From: Scatomorpha merdavium
GTDB lineage: Bacteria; Bacillota; Clostridia; Oscillospirales; Oscillospiraceae
Assembly: GCA_018711415.1 (NCBI GenBank)
Contig: DVIJ01000004.1
Coordinates: forward strand, 9,394 to 73,393
Length of the DNA: 64,000 nucleotides
Reading direction: 5' to 3'
Position 1 is the first letter of the stretch; every line of letters starts with the position of its first letter. Positions 1 to 7,794 of this stretch are shown here, piece by piece. Made by a program: the position numbers and the translations under genes. Below the pieces are notes generated by a model, which worked only from the letters and a program-made list of their open reading frames with translations, was not told the origin of the DNA and did not search any database.

Positions 1-611
1 TGCCCGGGCATCCCGTGAACAAAAAGCGCGAAGCGGAGGGCAAGCTCCCCGCCAACTGCATCTGGTTCTGGGCCGAGGGCAAGGGCGCAAAGCTGCCGAA
101 CTTTGTGGAGCGCTTCGGCGCGGACGGCGGCGTCATCTCCGCCGTGCCGCTCTGCCACGGCATAGCCAAGCTGGTTGGTCTTGAGGCGGTGAGCGTGCCG
201 ACCGCCACCGGCGAGTGGGATACGGATTACGAGGCCAAGACCGCCGCCGCCCTGAAAGTCCTGGAGTCGCACGACTTCGCCGCCGTCCACCTCGAGGGTC
301 CGGACGAGGCCACGCACAACCACGACCTCGAGCACAAGATCTACAGCGTGGAGTGCCTGTCGGAGCGCGTGGCAAAGCCGCTCTGCGCCGAGCTGAGGCG
401 CCGGGGCGAGGACTTCCGCCTGCTCATCCTCTCCGACCACCGGACCTTCATGAAAAACGGCGCGCACGGCGAAACGCCCGTGCCGTATATGATCTACGAC
501 AGCCGCGAGAACGGCCCGGCCTCCGGCCTGGGCTATACGGAAAAGAACGGGGAAGCCGGTCCCTTCCTGGAGAGCGGCACAGAGCTGATGCCCCGGCTCT
601 TCCGGCCGTGA
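1..611 (+). CDS. apgM: 2,3-bisphosphoglycerate-independent phosphoglycerate mutase, archaeal (ApgM) type, 3' part only
   Basis: This is the C-terminal ~200 residues of a protein whose start lies before the window; the frame is open from base 3, so the GTG at base 15 is not a credible start. The family belongs to the alkaline-phosphatase superfamily and interconverts 3- and 2-phosphoglycerate in glycolysis; some Clostridia members have been annotated as homoserine kinase-like. The visible part holds the late metal-binding signature LILSDHRTFMKNGAHGETPV (DH followed by H before a P-V-P strand), as expected for the second half of the fold, and VHLEGPDEATHNHD, a second metal-ligand region. The stop overlaps the GTG start of ispE (GTGA), so the two are co-transcribed and probably translationally coupled. 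Family call is firm; the exact substrate is not shown by the sequence. Confidence 0.85.
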   Translation, partial: PGHPVNKKREAEGKLPANCIWFWAEGKGAKLPNFVERFGADGGVISAVPLCHGIAKLVGLEAVSVPTATGEWDTDYEAKTAAALKVLESHDFAAVHLEGPDEATHNHDLEHKIYSVECLSERVAKPLCAELRRRGEDFRLLILSDHRTFMKNGAHGETPVPYMIYDSRENGPASGLGYTEKNGEAGPFLESGTELMPRLFRP

Positions 612-1465
612 GCGGGCTGAGCATCGCCGCCCGGGCAAAGCTGAACCTATCTCTGGACGTGCTGGGCAGGCGCGAGGACGGCTACCATGAGCTGAGGATG
701 GTCATGCAGGCCGCGGAGCTGGCGGACGAAGTCTATGTCGAGCTGCGCGAGCCTGGCTTCTTCCTGGCGGAGACGAACCGGAGCTACATCCCCACGGACG
801 AGCGCAACGTGGCCGTGAAGGCGGCAAAGGCCTTTTTCGGCGCGGCGGGCCTGGACCACGGGGCGTACATAAGGATAGAAAAGCACATCCCGGTCTGCGC
901 GGGCCTGGGCGGGGGCTCGTCGGACGCGGCGGCGGTGATCCGCGCTCTGAACGAGCTGTGCGGCTCCCCGCTGGAGGGCGAGGCGCTGCAGGCCGCGGCG
1001 GCGCGCGCGGGCTCGGACGTACCCTTCTGCCTGCTGGGCGGGACGGCCCTGGCCGAGGGCCGGGGCGAAGTGCTTACGGCGCTGCCGCCCCTGCCGGAGA
1101 CGCCCGCCGTCATCTGCATGCCGCACTTCGGCTGCTCCACTCCGGAGCTCTTCTCCCGCCTGGACGGGCTTCGGACCCGCTGCCGCCCGGATACGAAGGG
1201 CCTCATCTCGGCCCTGGAGGCCGGGGACATCGGCGGCGTGGCCCGCAGGATGTACAACGTGTTCGAGGACGCGCTTGACCGCCGCGCCGCCCAGGCCGTG
1301 GGCGAGATAAAACGCCTGCTGCTGGATAACGGCGCGCTCGGCGCCGTGATGAGCGGCTCGGGCTCCGCGGTCTACGGTCTCTTCCCGGACGAGGGCTCCG
1401 CCCGCGCCGCCGCCCGCGCCGCGGAATACTCCTGCCGCGAAGTGTTCCTCACAAAGACCGCCTAA
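608..1465 (+). CDS. ispE: 4-diphosphocytidyl-2-C-methyl-D-erythritol kinase
   Basis: IspE phosphorylates the 2-hydroxyl of CDP-methylerythritol with ATP, the fourth step of the MEP isoprenoid pathway in the cytosol. The 285-residue product matches the usual family length of about 280-300. It shows the GHMP-kinase features: N-terminal AKLNLSLDVLGRREDGYHEL (substrate-binding K and the DGYHEL motif), the ATP-binding glycine/serine loop PVCAGLGGGSSDAAA near residue 100, and the late GHMP motif AVMSGSGSAVYGLF. The GTG start overlaps the preceding stop (GTGA); the frame is open further upstream, but only this start gives a correct N terminus. A palindromic non-coding block follows. Confidence 0.95.
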   Translation: MSGLSIAARAKLNLSLDVLGRREDGYHELRMVMQAAELADEVYVELREPGFFLAETNRSYIPTDERNVAVKAAKAFFGAAGLDHGAYIRIEKHIPVCAGLGGGSSDAAAVIRALNELCGSPLEGEALQAAAARAGSDVPFCLLGGTALAEGRGEVLTALPPLPETPAVICMPHFGCSTPELFSRLDGLRTRCRPDTKGLISALEAGDIGGVARRMYNVFEDALDRRAAQAVGEIKRLLLDNGALGAVMSGSGSAVYGLFPDEGSARAAARAAEYSCREVFLTKTA

Positions 1466-1470
1466 AGCGA

Positions 1471-1623
1471 CTTGTCTGAGAAGGCGGAGCCTTCTCAGAC
1501 AAGGGGGTTTGCGCTGCGCTGCGCGCCTCGCTTTGCTCGACGCTCGCTCCGCGAGAAGTATTTTTGGCGACGTACACGCCGTCAAAAATGATTGCAATTT
1601 ATTTCGCGGCTGCGGCCGCGAAA
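1471..1623. repeat. Palindrome-rich non-coding block, candidate interspersed repeat or MITE-like element
   Basis: Three inverted repeats are packed into 153 bases. The first is a perfect 14-bp stem, CTTGTCTGAGAAGG at 1471-1484 against its complement at 1490-1503, with a 5-base loop. The second is imperfect: ATTTTTGGCG around 1560-1569 against CGCCGTCAAAAAT at 1577-1589. The third is a perfect 9-bp stem with a 4-base loop, TTTCGCGGC at 1602-1610 and GCCGCGAAA at 1615-1623. Between the first two lies a run rich in GCGCTGCGC / GCTCGCTCCGCG. No reading frame here resembles a protein. I saw no second copy in this window, so calling it a dispersed repeat is inference from its structure. The first hairpin may also end ispE transcription, though no T-run follows. 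Confidence 0.5.
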
Positions 1624-1648
1624 CTCTGCGAGGCTTGGAGAAAGACTG

Positions 1649-1676
1649 AGCCCCGGTTCCTTTTGGGACCGGGGCT
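1649..1676. terminator. Hairpin between converging ispE and SGNH lipoprotein genes
   Basis: A 12-bp stem with one mismatch and a TTTT loop (AGCCCCGGTTCC paired with GGGACCGGGGCT) sits just past the stop of the minus-strand lipoprotein gene. It could end transcription from either side. T-runs on both strands are short, so strength is uncertain. Confidence 0.6.
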
Positions 1677-1680
1677 TTGC

Positions 1681-2481
1681 CTATCTGTATGCGTGGGTGC
1701 GGATGTAGTCCAGGACCAGGCCGTGCGCCTCGGAGTTGAGGTGGTAGCCGTCTCCGATGTGCAGGTCCTCGGGCAGGCTGCCGTCCTCACCCCGGACCGC
1801 CGCGGCGAGGTCTATGTAGCGCAGGCCCTCCGCCTCGGCTATCTCATATATCCAGGCGCTGGCCGCGGCGAGCTTGTCGTTGTTGATGTCGCCCTGGTAT
1901 GGGTAGCTCTCCGCCACGGGGAAGAGCGAGGCGCACATTATCTTCGTCTCCGGGCAGGCCTCGCCCAGGGCGCGGACCAGGGCGGTGTATTCTTCTTTGA
2001 AATACTCCTCGTCCATGAAGGAAACACCGTTCTCGCCCAGGTTCACGATGAGGTATTCCGGCCGTTTTAGCGCCATGGCCTCCGTGACGGACATCTCCTC
2101 CCAGGTCTCGGGGTAGACGATCTTGTCCACGCTCCAGCGGTTGAGGGTGAGCGTCCCGCTCATGGGCGTCCAGACCTGGGTGGTGTTGTAGCCGCCGGGG
2201 AGCAGCTCCTGGAGGCGCAGGCCGTTTGTGTTGCTGTCTCCGTAAAAGACGATGGCGTCCTGGTACTCCTGGCCCATGTCCTCCGTCTCACCCAGGAGGG
2301 TGGGCGGCGGCGTGGGCTCGGGCGTGGGCGAGGGCGTCGGTTCCGGGGTCGGCTCCGGCGTGGGTGCGGGCGTGACTGCCGGGCTCGGGGTCGCGGGCGG
2401 GGTCTCCGCCGGACCGGACGCGGCGCAGGCGGAGAGGAGCAGGCAGGCGGCGGCCAGCGCCGCGAGCGCGGCCCGTCTCAT
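1681..2481 (-). CDS. SGNH/GDSL-family hydrolase-like lipoprotein
   Basis: The 266-residue product starts with MRRAALAALAAACLLLSACA, a short signal peptide ending in a lipobox (LSAC), so it should be a membrane-anchored lipoprotein. Residues ~27-55 are a Pro/Thr/Glu-rich spacer of the TPEPTPEPTPSPTPEPT kind. The rest resembles SGNH hydrolases: IVFYGDSNTNGL supplies the block I GDS serine, VNLGENG a block III-like Asn, and GDGYHLNSEAH the late D-x-x-H pair. These enzymes cleave esters or O-acetyl groups on sugars or peptidoglycan; the substrate here is unknown. The ATG overlaps the stop of the upstream permease gene (ATGA), placing it in an ABC operon. The frame is open upstream, but the signal peptide fixes this start. 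Confidence 0.8.
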   Translation of the reverse strand: MRRAALAALAAACLLLSACAASGPAETPPATPSPAVTPAPTPEPTPEPTPSPTPEPTPPPTLLGETEDMGQEYQDAIVFYGDSNTNGLRLQELLPGGYNTTQVWTPMSGTLTLNRWSVDKIVYPETWEEMSVTEAMALKRPEYLIVNLGENGVSFMDEEYFKEEYTALVRALGEACPETKIMCASLFPVAESYPYQGDINNDKLAAASAWIYEIAEAEGLRYIDLAAAVRGEDGSLPEDLHIGDGYHLNSEAHGLVLDYIRTHAYR

Positions 2482-3296
2482 TCCAGGTCCAGCCGCCGGC
2501 CCAGCAGATAGGCCGTGGCCGCGTAGAGCAGGACGCAATAGGCGGCGTTCAGGACGATCCCGCCTATCAGGAGTGAATGTCCGAACTGGGCCAGCCGCCC
2601 CAGCGTCGGGATGGAGACGAAGGCGCTCAGCCTGTATCCGGTGGCGAGGGTGAGGAGCATGGTTAGCAGCTGCGAGGCGAGTCCCAGGGCCAGGAAGATC
2701 CCTAGCGAGGCCAGGAGCTTGTGTCTGGAGAGCGTATGCCCCGCGGCCAGGGAGGCGAAAAACAGCAGGCAGCTCGAGAGCGTCCCCAGCAGGAGCAGCA
2801 GCAAAAACTCGAGCAGGACCGCGGCGAGCTCCGCCGCGCCGATGCCGTAGGCCGCGCTGAGTCGGAGCGCCAGGGCGCGCAGCTCGGAGAGCACCTGAGC
2901 CCACACCTCCGCCCGGAAAGCCACGGCAAAGAGGCAGCCGTAGATGCAGGCCCCCGTCAGCAGGAACCAGGCCGCCGCGGCGATGAGCTTGGAGCAGAGA
3001 AGCCCGTGTATGCTGACGGGCAGGCTGTGCGTGAGGTAGCCCTCCTGCGAAAGCATACTGCGGTAGAAGCGGTAGACGATGACTACGAGCGTCACCACCG
3101 CCAGCGCGATGACGGCGAGGAAAAACAGCACGACGAAGATCGCGGAGACCGCCACGGCGACTCTGCCCGTGCGCTCTGCGCCGAGTCCGCGTATGCACAG
3201 GCCCGCCGCCGCGCTCATGACGAAGAGCAGGACGATGAGCGGCAGGATGTAGCGCGCGGTGGCGGCGAATTCGTATTTGAGCAGCTTTTTCAGCAT
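2478..3296 (-). CDS. ABC transporter permease-like membrane protein
   Basis: A 272-residue hydrophobic protein with about six predicted membrane spans: ~14-33, ~47-72, ~107-125, ~150-180, ~195-215 and ~240-262. The N terminus MLKKLLKYEFAATARYILP is typical of ABC-2-like permeases of Firmicutes that pair with BcrA/YtrB-type ATPases. Its start overlaps the end of the ATPase gene by 7 bases and its stop overlaps the lipoprotein start. It probably forms an exporter with the ATPase; the substrate (lipid, peptide or antibiotic) cannot be read from the sequence. No close family name is justified. Confidence 0.75.
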   Translation of the reverse strand: MLKKLLKYEFAATARYILPLIVLLFVMSAAAGLCIRGLGAERTGRVAVAVSAIFVVLFFLAVIALAVVTLVVIVYRFYRSMLSQEGYLTHSLPVSIHGLLCSKLIAAAAWFLLTGACIYGCLFAVAFRAEVWAQVLSELRALALRLSAAYGIGAAELAAVLLEFLLLLLLGTLSSCLLFFASLAAGHTLSRHKLLASLGIFLALGLASQLLTMLLTLATGYRLSAFVSIPTLGRLAQFGHSLLIGGIVLNAAYCVLLYAATAYLLGRRLDLE

Positions 3297-3985
3297 CGAA
3301 ACACCTCCCGGAACAGGGCGTCGAGGCTCATGCCGCGCTCGCGGCGGAGCTGTTCCGCGGGGCCGGCCATGACCAGTCTGCCCCCGCCGAGGAAGGCCGC
3401 GTCGTCGAGGGCGGGCTCGAGCTCGGCTATCATGTGGGTGGAGATCAGCACGGCGGCGCCCGGGGCGCGTCCGGCGAGTATGGTCTCGAGTATATAATCC
3501 CTTGCAGCCGGGTCCACCCCGCCGAAGGGCTCATCCAGCAGGTAGAGCTTTGCGGCGCGGCTCATGGCCAGCGCCAGCCGGGCCTTCTGCCGCTCGCCCT
3601 TGGAGAGGCTGCGCACCCTCGCCCGAGTATCGAGGCCCAGGCGGCGCAGGTGTTCCTCCGCCGCGGCGCGGTCAAAGTCCGCAAAGAAGTCGGCAAAATA
3701 GTCCAGCAGCCGGTGCAGGCGCATCCAGTCGGGCAGGTCCTGCCGCTCCGGCATGTAGGAGACCAGGGCCTTGGTCCCGCGTCCCGGCGCCTCGCCGCAG
3801 ACCCGCACCGCGCCCCGCTCCGGCCTTATCAGCCCGGCGATCAGCTTTATGAGGGTTGTCTTTCCGCTGCCGTTCGGACCCAGAAGACCCAGAACTCGGC
3901 CCTCCTCCAGCCCTAGCGTCAGCCCCTCGAGGGCGAAGCCCCCTCCGTAGCTCTTGCCGAGCTCTACACATTCCAGTACCGGCAT
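3290..3985 (-). CDS. ABC transporter ATP-binding protein (BcrA/YtrB type)
   Basis: This single-domain ABC ATPase of 231 residues has Walker A GPNGSGKTT (~35-43), a signature degenerate at the first position (SLSKGERQKARLALA), Walker B LYLLDEPFGGVD, and the switch histidine in ISTHMIAELE. It is short and lacks a C-terminal regulatory extension, as in BcrA/YtrB export pumps. It overlaps the permease gene by 7 bases. GntR/YtrA repressors often sit next to such pairs, but none is adjacent here; the YtrA-type gene in this window is 59 kb away. Confidence 0.9.
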   Translation of the reverse strand: MPVLECVELGKSYGGGFALEGLTLGLEEGRVLGLLGPNGSGKTTLIKLIAGLIRPERGAVRVCGEAPGRGTKALVSYMPERQDLPDWMRLHRLLDYFADFFADFDRAAAEEHLRRLGLDTRARVRSLSKGERQKARLALAMSRAAKLYLLDEPFGGVDPAARDYILETILAGRAPGAAVLISTHMIAELEPALDDAAFLGGGRLVMAGPAEQLRRERGMSLDALFREVFRC

Positions 3986-4008
3986 CGTCTCACCTCCGTT
4001 TACACTCT

Positions 4009-4038
4009 ACAATAACATCGCTCGCAAAACAATGTCAA
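4009..4038 (-). promoter_or_regulatory. Promoter candidate for the ABC/lipoprotein operon
   Basis: On the minus strand TTGACA (4033-4038) and TATTGT (4009-4014) are separated by 18 bases, about 25 bases before the ABC ATPase start and its GGAGGTGA ribosome site. The -35 is consensus; the -10 is weak. Confidence 0.5.
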
Positions 4039-4072
4039 TCGCCAAAAAGCGCGGTCCTTCTCCCTGCGGACG

Positions 4073-4114
4073 AAAAAGGCCCCCGCAGGGTCCCGGGAGG
4101 GACCGTGCGGGGGC
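4073..4114 (-). terminator. Intrinsic terminator of ppdK
   Basis: A GC-rich stem of about 16 bp with one mismatch (GCCCCCGCACGGTCCC and its partner on the minus strand) with a 4-base loop is followed on that strand by a CCTTTTT run. It lies 24 bases past the ppdK stop, a textbook Rho-independent terminator. Confidence 0.9.
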
Positions 4115-4137
4115 GCTGCTGTTATTGGGTGAAAAAC

Positions 4138-6765
4138 TCAGTCGCGGGGGGTCTTGATCTGCGCCTGAGCAGCGGCCATGCGGGCGATAGGCACGCGGAA
4201 GGGGCTGCAGGAGACGTAGTCGAGGCCGACACGGTGGCAGAACTCAACGCTGGAGGGCTCGCCGCCGTGCTCGCCGCAGATGCCGAGGTGGATGTCCGGG
4301 CGGGTGCTGCGGCCCAGCTTGCAGGCCATGTCGACCAGCTTGCCGACGCCGACCTGGTCGATGCGCTCGAAGGGGTCGTTGTCGAAGATCTGCTTCTCGT
4401 AGTAGCTGGGCAGGAAGCTGCCGGCGTCGTCACGAGAGAAGCCGAAGGTCATCTGGGTGAGGTCGTTGGTGCCGAAGGAGAAGAACTCGGCCTCTTTGGC
4501 GATCTCGTCGGCGGTGAGGGCCGCACGCGGGATCTCGATCATGGTGCCGACCAGGTACTTGAGGTCGCTGTTCTTCTCGGCCTTGACCTTCTCAGCGGTG
4601 GCCTTCACGATGTTGGAGACATACTTGAGCTCCTTGAACTCGCAGGTCAGCGGGATCATGATCTCGGGGACGATGTCGTAGCCGCACTCGGCCTTGACGT
4701 TGATGGCGGCCTCGATGATGGCGCGGGTCTGCATCTCAGCGATCTCGGGGTACTTGACGGGCAGACGGCAGCCGCGGAAGCCCATCATGGGGTTGTTCTC
4801 GTGCAGGCTGAGGATGGTGCCCTTGACGTAGTCGAAGGTGAGACCCATCTCGTCGGCCAGGGCCTTGATGTCCTCGTCGGCGGTGGGCAGGAACTCGTGC
4901 AGGGGGGGATCCAGCAGGCGGATGGTGACCGGGCGGCCTTCCATGGCCTTGAAGATACCCTCGAAGTCGCCGCGCTGCATGGGCAGCAGCTTGGCCAGGG
5001 CGGCGGCGCGGTGCTCGACGTCGGTGGAGAGGATCATCTCACGCATGGCCGGGATACGGTCGGCGTCGAAGAACATGTGCTCGGTACGGGTGAGGCCGAT
5101 GCCCTCGGCGCCCAGACGCACGGCGTTGGCGGCGTCACGCGGGGTGTCGGCGTTGGTGCGGACATTGAGCTTGCGGATGCTGTCCGCCCAGCCCATGACG
5201 ACGGCGAAGTCGCCGCTTATCGTGGCGTCGACGGTGGGGATGGCGCCGACATAGACGTTGCCGGTGTTGCCGTCGATGCTCATGACCTCGCCCTCATTGA
5301 CGCGGATGTCGCCGATGGTGAGGTACTTCTCATCTTCGTAGATGCGGAGCGCGCCGCAGCCGGCGACGCAGCAGGCGCCCATGCCGCGGGCGACGACAGC
5401 CGCGTGAGAGGTACGGCCGCCGGTAGCGGTCAGGATGCCCTTGGCAGCGGCCATGCCCTCGATGTCCTCGGGGCTGGTGAAGCTGCGGACCAGCAGGGTG
5501 GGGCCGTTCTTGGCGTGCTTCTTCACGTCCTCAGCGGTGAAGTACACAGCGCCGCAGCCGGCGCCGGGGCTGGCGGCCAGGCCGGTGGCGACGGGCTTCG
5601 CCTTCTTGAGGGCGGCCTCGTCGAAGCGCGGGTGCAGCAGGGCGTTTATCGAGTTGGGGTCTATCTTGAGCAGCGCCTCTTCCTTGGTGCAGAGGCCCTC
5701 GTTCACCATGTCGACGGCGACCTTGAGGGCGGCCTGGGCGGTGCGCTTGCCGTTGCGGGTCTGGAGCATGTAGAGCTTGCCCTGCTCTATGGTGAACTCC
5801 ATGTCCTGCATGTCCTTGTAGTGGCGCTCGAGGTTCTTCGCGACGGCGGCGAACTGGTCGTAGGCCGCGGCGTTGGTCTCGTGGAGCTGGTCTATGGTCT
5901 GGGGGGTGCGGATGCCGGCGACGACGTCCTCGCCCTGGGCGTTCATGAGGAACTCGCCGTAGAGCTTGTTCTCGCCGGTGGCGGGGTCACGGGAGAAAGC
6001 GACGCCGGTGCCGCAGTCGTCGCCCATGTTGCCGAAGACCATCATCTGGACGTTGACGGCGGTGCCCCAGGAGCTGGGGATGTCGTTCATGCGGCGGTAG
6101 GCGATGGCGCGGTCGTTCATCCAGGAGCCGAACACGGCGCGGACGGCGGCCATGAGCTGGACCTTCGGGTCGGTCGGGAACTCTTCGCCGGCGAGCTCTT
6201 TGTAGAGGACCTTGAAGCGCTTCACCATCTCCTGCATATCCTCGGCGGTGAGGCCGGCGTCGGTCTCGACGCCGCGCTTTTCCTTGAGCTCGTCCATGAT
6301 GGCCTCGAACTTGAGACGGTCATAGCCCATGGCGACGTCGGAGAACATCATGATGAAGCGGCGGTAGCTGTCGTAGGCCCAGCGGACGTTTCCGCTCTTG
6401 GCGGCCAGGGTGGCGGCGACGTCGTCGTTGATGCCGAGGTTCAGGATGGTGTCCATCATGCCGGGCATGGAGGCGCGGGCGCCGGAACGGACGGAGACCA
6501 GCAGCGGGTTTTCCTTGTCGCCGAACTTCTTGCCGACGAGAGCTTCCATCTTGGCCAGGTACTCAAAGATCTCGGCTTCGATCTCGGGGGCGATCTTCTC
6601 GCCGTCCTCATAGTAGCGGGTGCAGGCCTCAGTGCTTATCGTGAAGCCCTGGGGGACCGGCATTCCGATATTGGTCATCTCGGCCAGGTTAGCGCCCTTG
6701 CCGCCCAGCAGCTCGCGCATATTGGCGTTGCCTTCGGAAAACAGGTAAACGTACTTTTTGCTCAT
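4138..6765 (-). CDS. ppdK: Pyruvate, phosphate dikinase
   Basis: PPDK interconverts pyruvate, ATP and phosphate with phosphoenolpyruvate, AMP and pyrophosphate. In anaerobic Clostridia it can serve glycolysis with pyrophosphate or gluconeogenesis. At 875 residues it is full length. The N-terminal ATP-grasp part begins with LFSEGNANMRELLGGKGANL; the swivelling phosphohistidine domain carries GGRTSHAAVVARGMG with the catalytic His at residue 454; the C-terminal PEP/pyruvate barrel has GICGEHGGEPSSVEFC with the catalytic Cys at 830. These positions are almost the same as in the Clostridium symbiosum enzyme (455 and 831). It is monocistronic, with its own promoter upstream and a strong terminator. 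AAAGGACG lies about 6 bases before the ATG. No PPDK regulatory kinase/phosphatase gene is nearby. Confidence 0.98.
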   Translation of the reverse strand: MSKKYVYLFSEGNANMRELLGGKGANLAEMTNIGMPVPQGFTISTEACTRYYEDGEKIAPEIEAEIFEYLAKMEALVGKKFGDKENPLLVSVRSGARASMPGMMDTILNLGINDDVAATLAAKSGNVRWAYDSYRRFIMMFSDVAMGYDRLKFEAIMDELKEKRGVETDAGLTAEDMQEMVKRFKVLYKELAGEEFPTDPKVQLMAAVRAVFGSWMNDRAIAYRRMNDIPSSWGTAVNVQMMVFGNMGDDCGTGVAFSRDPATGENKLYGEFLMNAQGEDVVAGIRTPQTIDQLHETNAAAYDQFAAVAKNLERHYKDMQDMEFTIEQGKLYMLQTRNGKRTAQAALKVAVDMVNEGLCTKEEALLKIDPNSINALLHPRFDEAALKKAKPVATGLAASPGAGCGAVYFTAEDVKKHAKNGPTLLVRSFTSPEDIEGMAAAKGILTATGGRTSHAAVVARGMGACCVAGCGALRIYEDEKYLTIGDIRVNEGEVMSIDGNTGNVYVGAIPTVDATISGDFAVVMGWADSIRKLNVRTNADTPRDAANAVRLGAEGIGLTRTEHMFFDADRIPAMREMILSTDVEHRAAALAKLLPMQRGDFEGIFKAMEGRPVTIRLLDPPLHEFLPTADEDIKALADEMGLTFDYVKGTILSLHENNPMMGFRGCRLPVKYPEIAEMQTRAIIEAAINVKAECGYDIVPEIMIPLTCEFKELKYVSNIVKATAEKVKAEKNSDLKYLVGTMIEIPRAALTADEIAKEAEFFSFGTNDLTQMTFGFSRDDAGSFLPSYYEKQIFDNDPFERIDQVGVGKLVDMACKLGRSTRPDIHLGICGEHGGEPSSVEFCHRVGLDYVSCSPFRVPIARMAAAQAQIKTPRD

Positions 6766-6852
6766 CCTTCAACGTCCTTTCAGATTTATATGAAGATTTT
6801 ACCTTAACGAACTGTTTTGACACGATTCAGACGTATCATACAACCCGTGGAA

Positions 6853-6881
6853 AGTATACCATCATTCTCCGCGCAGTTCAA
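6853..6881 (-). promoter_or_regulatory. Sigma-A promoter of ppdK
   Basis: On the minus strand TTGAAC (6876-6881) and TATACT (6853-6858) are 17 bases apart, each one base from consensus. A leader of about 80 bases, AT-rich and without a clear hairpin, runs from here to the ATG. Confidence 0.8.
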
Positions 6882-6924
6882 GTAGAATATTCCTATATTT
6901 TTGCCTGTTCTTTCGGTGTTTTTG

Positions 6925-7794
6925 TTAAGATTCCGGCCTCAGCGCGCAGATGGCGTCCGCGAGGCGGGCATAGTCCGCGCAGGAGAGCGTCTCGCCCCTG
7001 GCGCCCGGGTCCAGGCCGGCGCGCTCGAGCGCTTCGTCGAGCAGGGGCTTATACTCGCCCAGCCCCGCGCCGAGCGCATTTTTGAGCGTTTTGCGCCTCT
7101 GTGCGAAGGCCGCCTTCACGCAGCGGAACATAAGCGCCTCGTCCCGCACGGGGCAGGGCTTTTCCGCTCTCAGCCTGAGCCGCACGACGCTGGAGGTCAC
7201 CTTCGGCCGCGGCATGAAGCACTCGGGCGGCACGTCGAAGAGCCGCTCGGCCTCGCAGTGCCAGTTCAGATACAGGGAAAAGGCCCCGTAATCCGGCGTC
7301 CCCGGCGCGGCGGTCAGGCGCAGCGCCACCTCGCGCTGTATCATCACCGTTATCTGCTCGAATATCCCCGCGTCTATGAACTTTGCCAAAAGCGGCGTCG
7401 TGACGTTGTAGGGCAGGTTCGCACAGACCCGGTAACGCATACCCGGGCATTTTTCGCGCAGGAGCGCGGCGAGGTCTGTTTTGAGCGCGTCGCCCTGGAC
7501 CACCTCGGCGTTCGGGCATCCGGCGAGCGTCTCGGCCAGGACGGGGAGCAGGCCCCGGTCCAGCTCGACTGCCAGGACCCGCTCCGCCCTCTGGGCGAGC
7601 TCGGACGTGAGACAGCCGACTCCTGGGCCGACCTCCAGGACGGCGAGGCCCTCTCCCCCGCCCTCGCAGCCGGCCTCGGCTATGCGCCGGGGGACCGAGG
7701 GCTCTATGAGGAAGTTCTGGCCCAGGCCCTTGGAAAAGCGCAGGCCGTGCCGCTCCATGAGCGCCTTTATCTCGTTCGGGCTGGTCAGACGCAC
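6925..7794 (-). CDS. rsmA: 16S rRNA (adenine1518-N6/adenine1519-N6)-dimethyltransferase
   Basis: RsmA (KsgA) dimethylates two adjacent adenines in helix 45 of 16S rRNA late in 30S assembly, using S-adenosylmethionine. The 289-residue protein has the expected order: N-terminal GLGQNFL, motif I VLEVGPGVGCLTSEL, the acidic motif II region AVELDRG, and the catalytic NLPY in ANLPYNVTTPLL, followed by the C-terminal helical domain. The GTG start is supported by GGAGGG five bases upstream and overlaps the end of coaW by 10 bases. It is the last gene of the ylxM-ffh operon. In many Firmicutes rsmA instead sits near rnmV, so this placement is somewhat unusual. Confidence 0.97.
   Translation of the reverse strand: MRLTSPNEIKALMERHGLRFSKGLGQNFLIEPSVPRRIAEAGCEGGGEGLAVLEVGPGVGCLTSELAQRAERVLAVELDRGLLPVLAETLAGCPNAEVVQGDALKTDLAALLREKCPGMRYRVCANLPYNVTTPLLAKFIDAGIFEQITVMIQREVALRLTAAPGTPDYGAFSLYLNWHCEAERLFDVPPECFMPRPKVTSSVVRLRLRAEKPCPVRDEALMFRCVKAAFAQRRKTLKNALGAGLGEYKPLLDEALERAGLDPGARGETLSCADYARLADAICALRPES

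Noticed and set aside
3856..6807. A 983-codon open frame on the plus strand opposite ppdK
   Set aside because: It is the antisense shadow of a strongly conserved GC-rich gene; its translation is low in complexity (Val/Gly/Asp/Leu repeats) and has no ribosome site or family motif.
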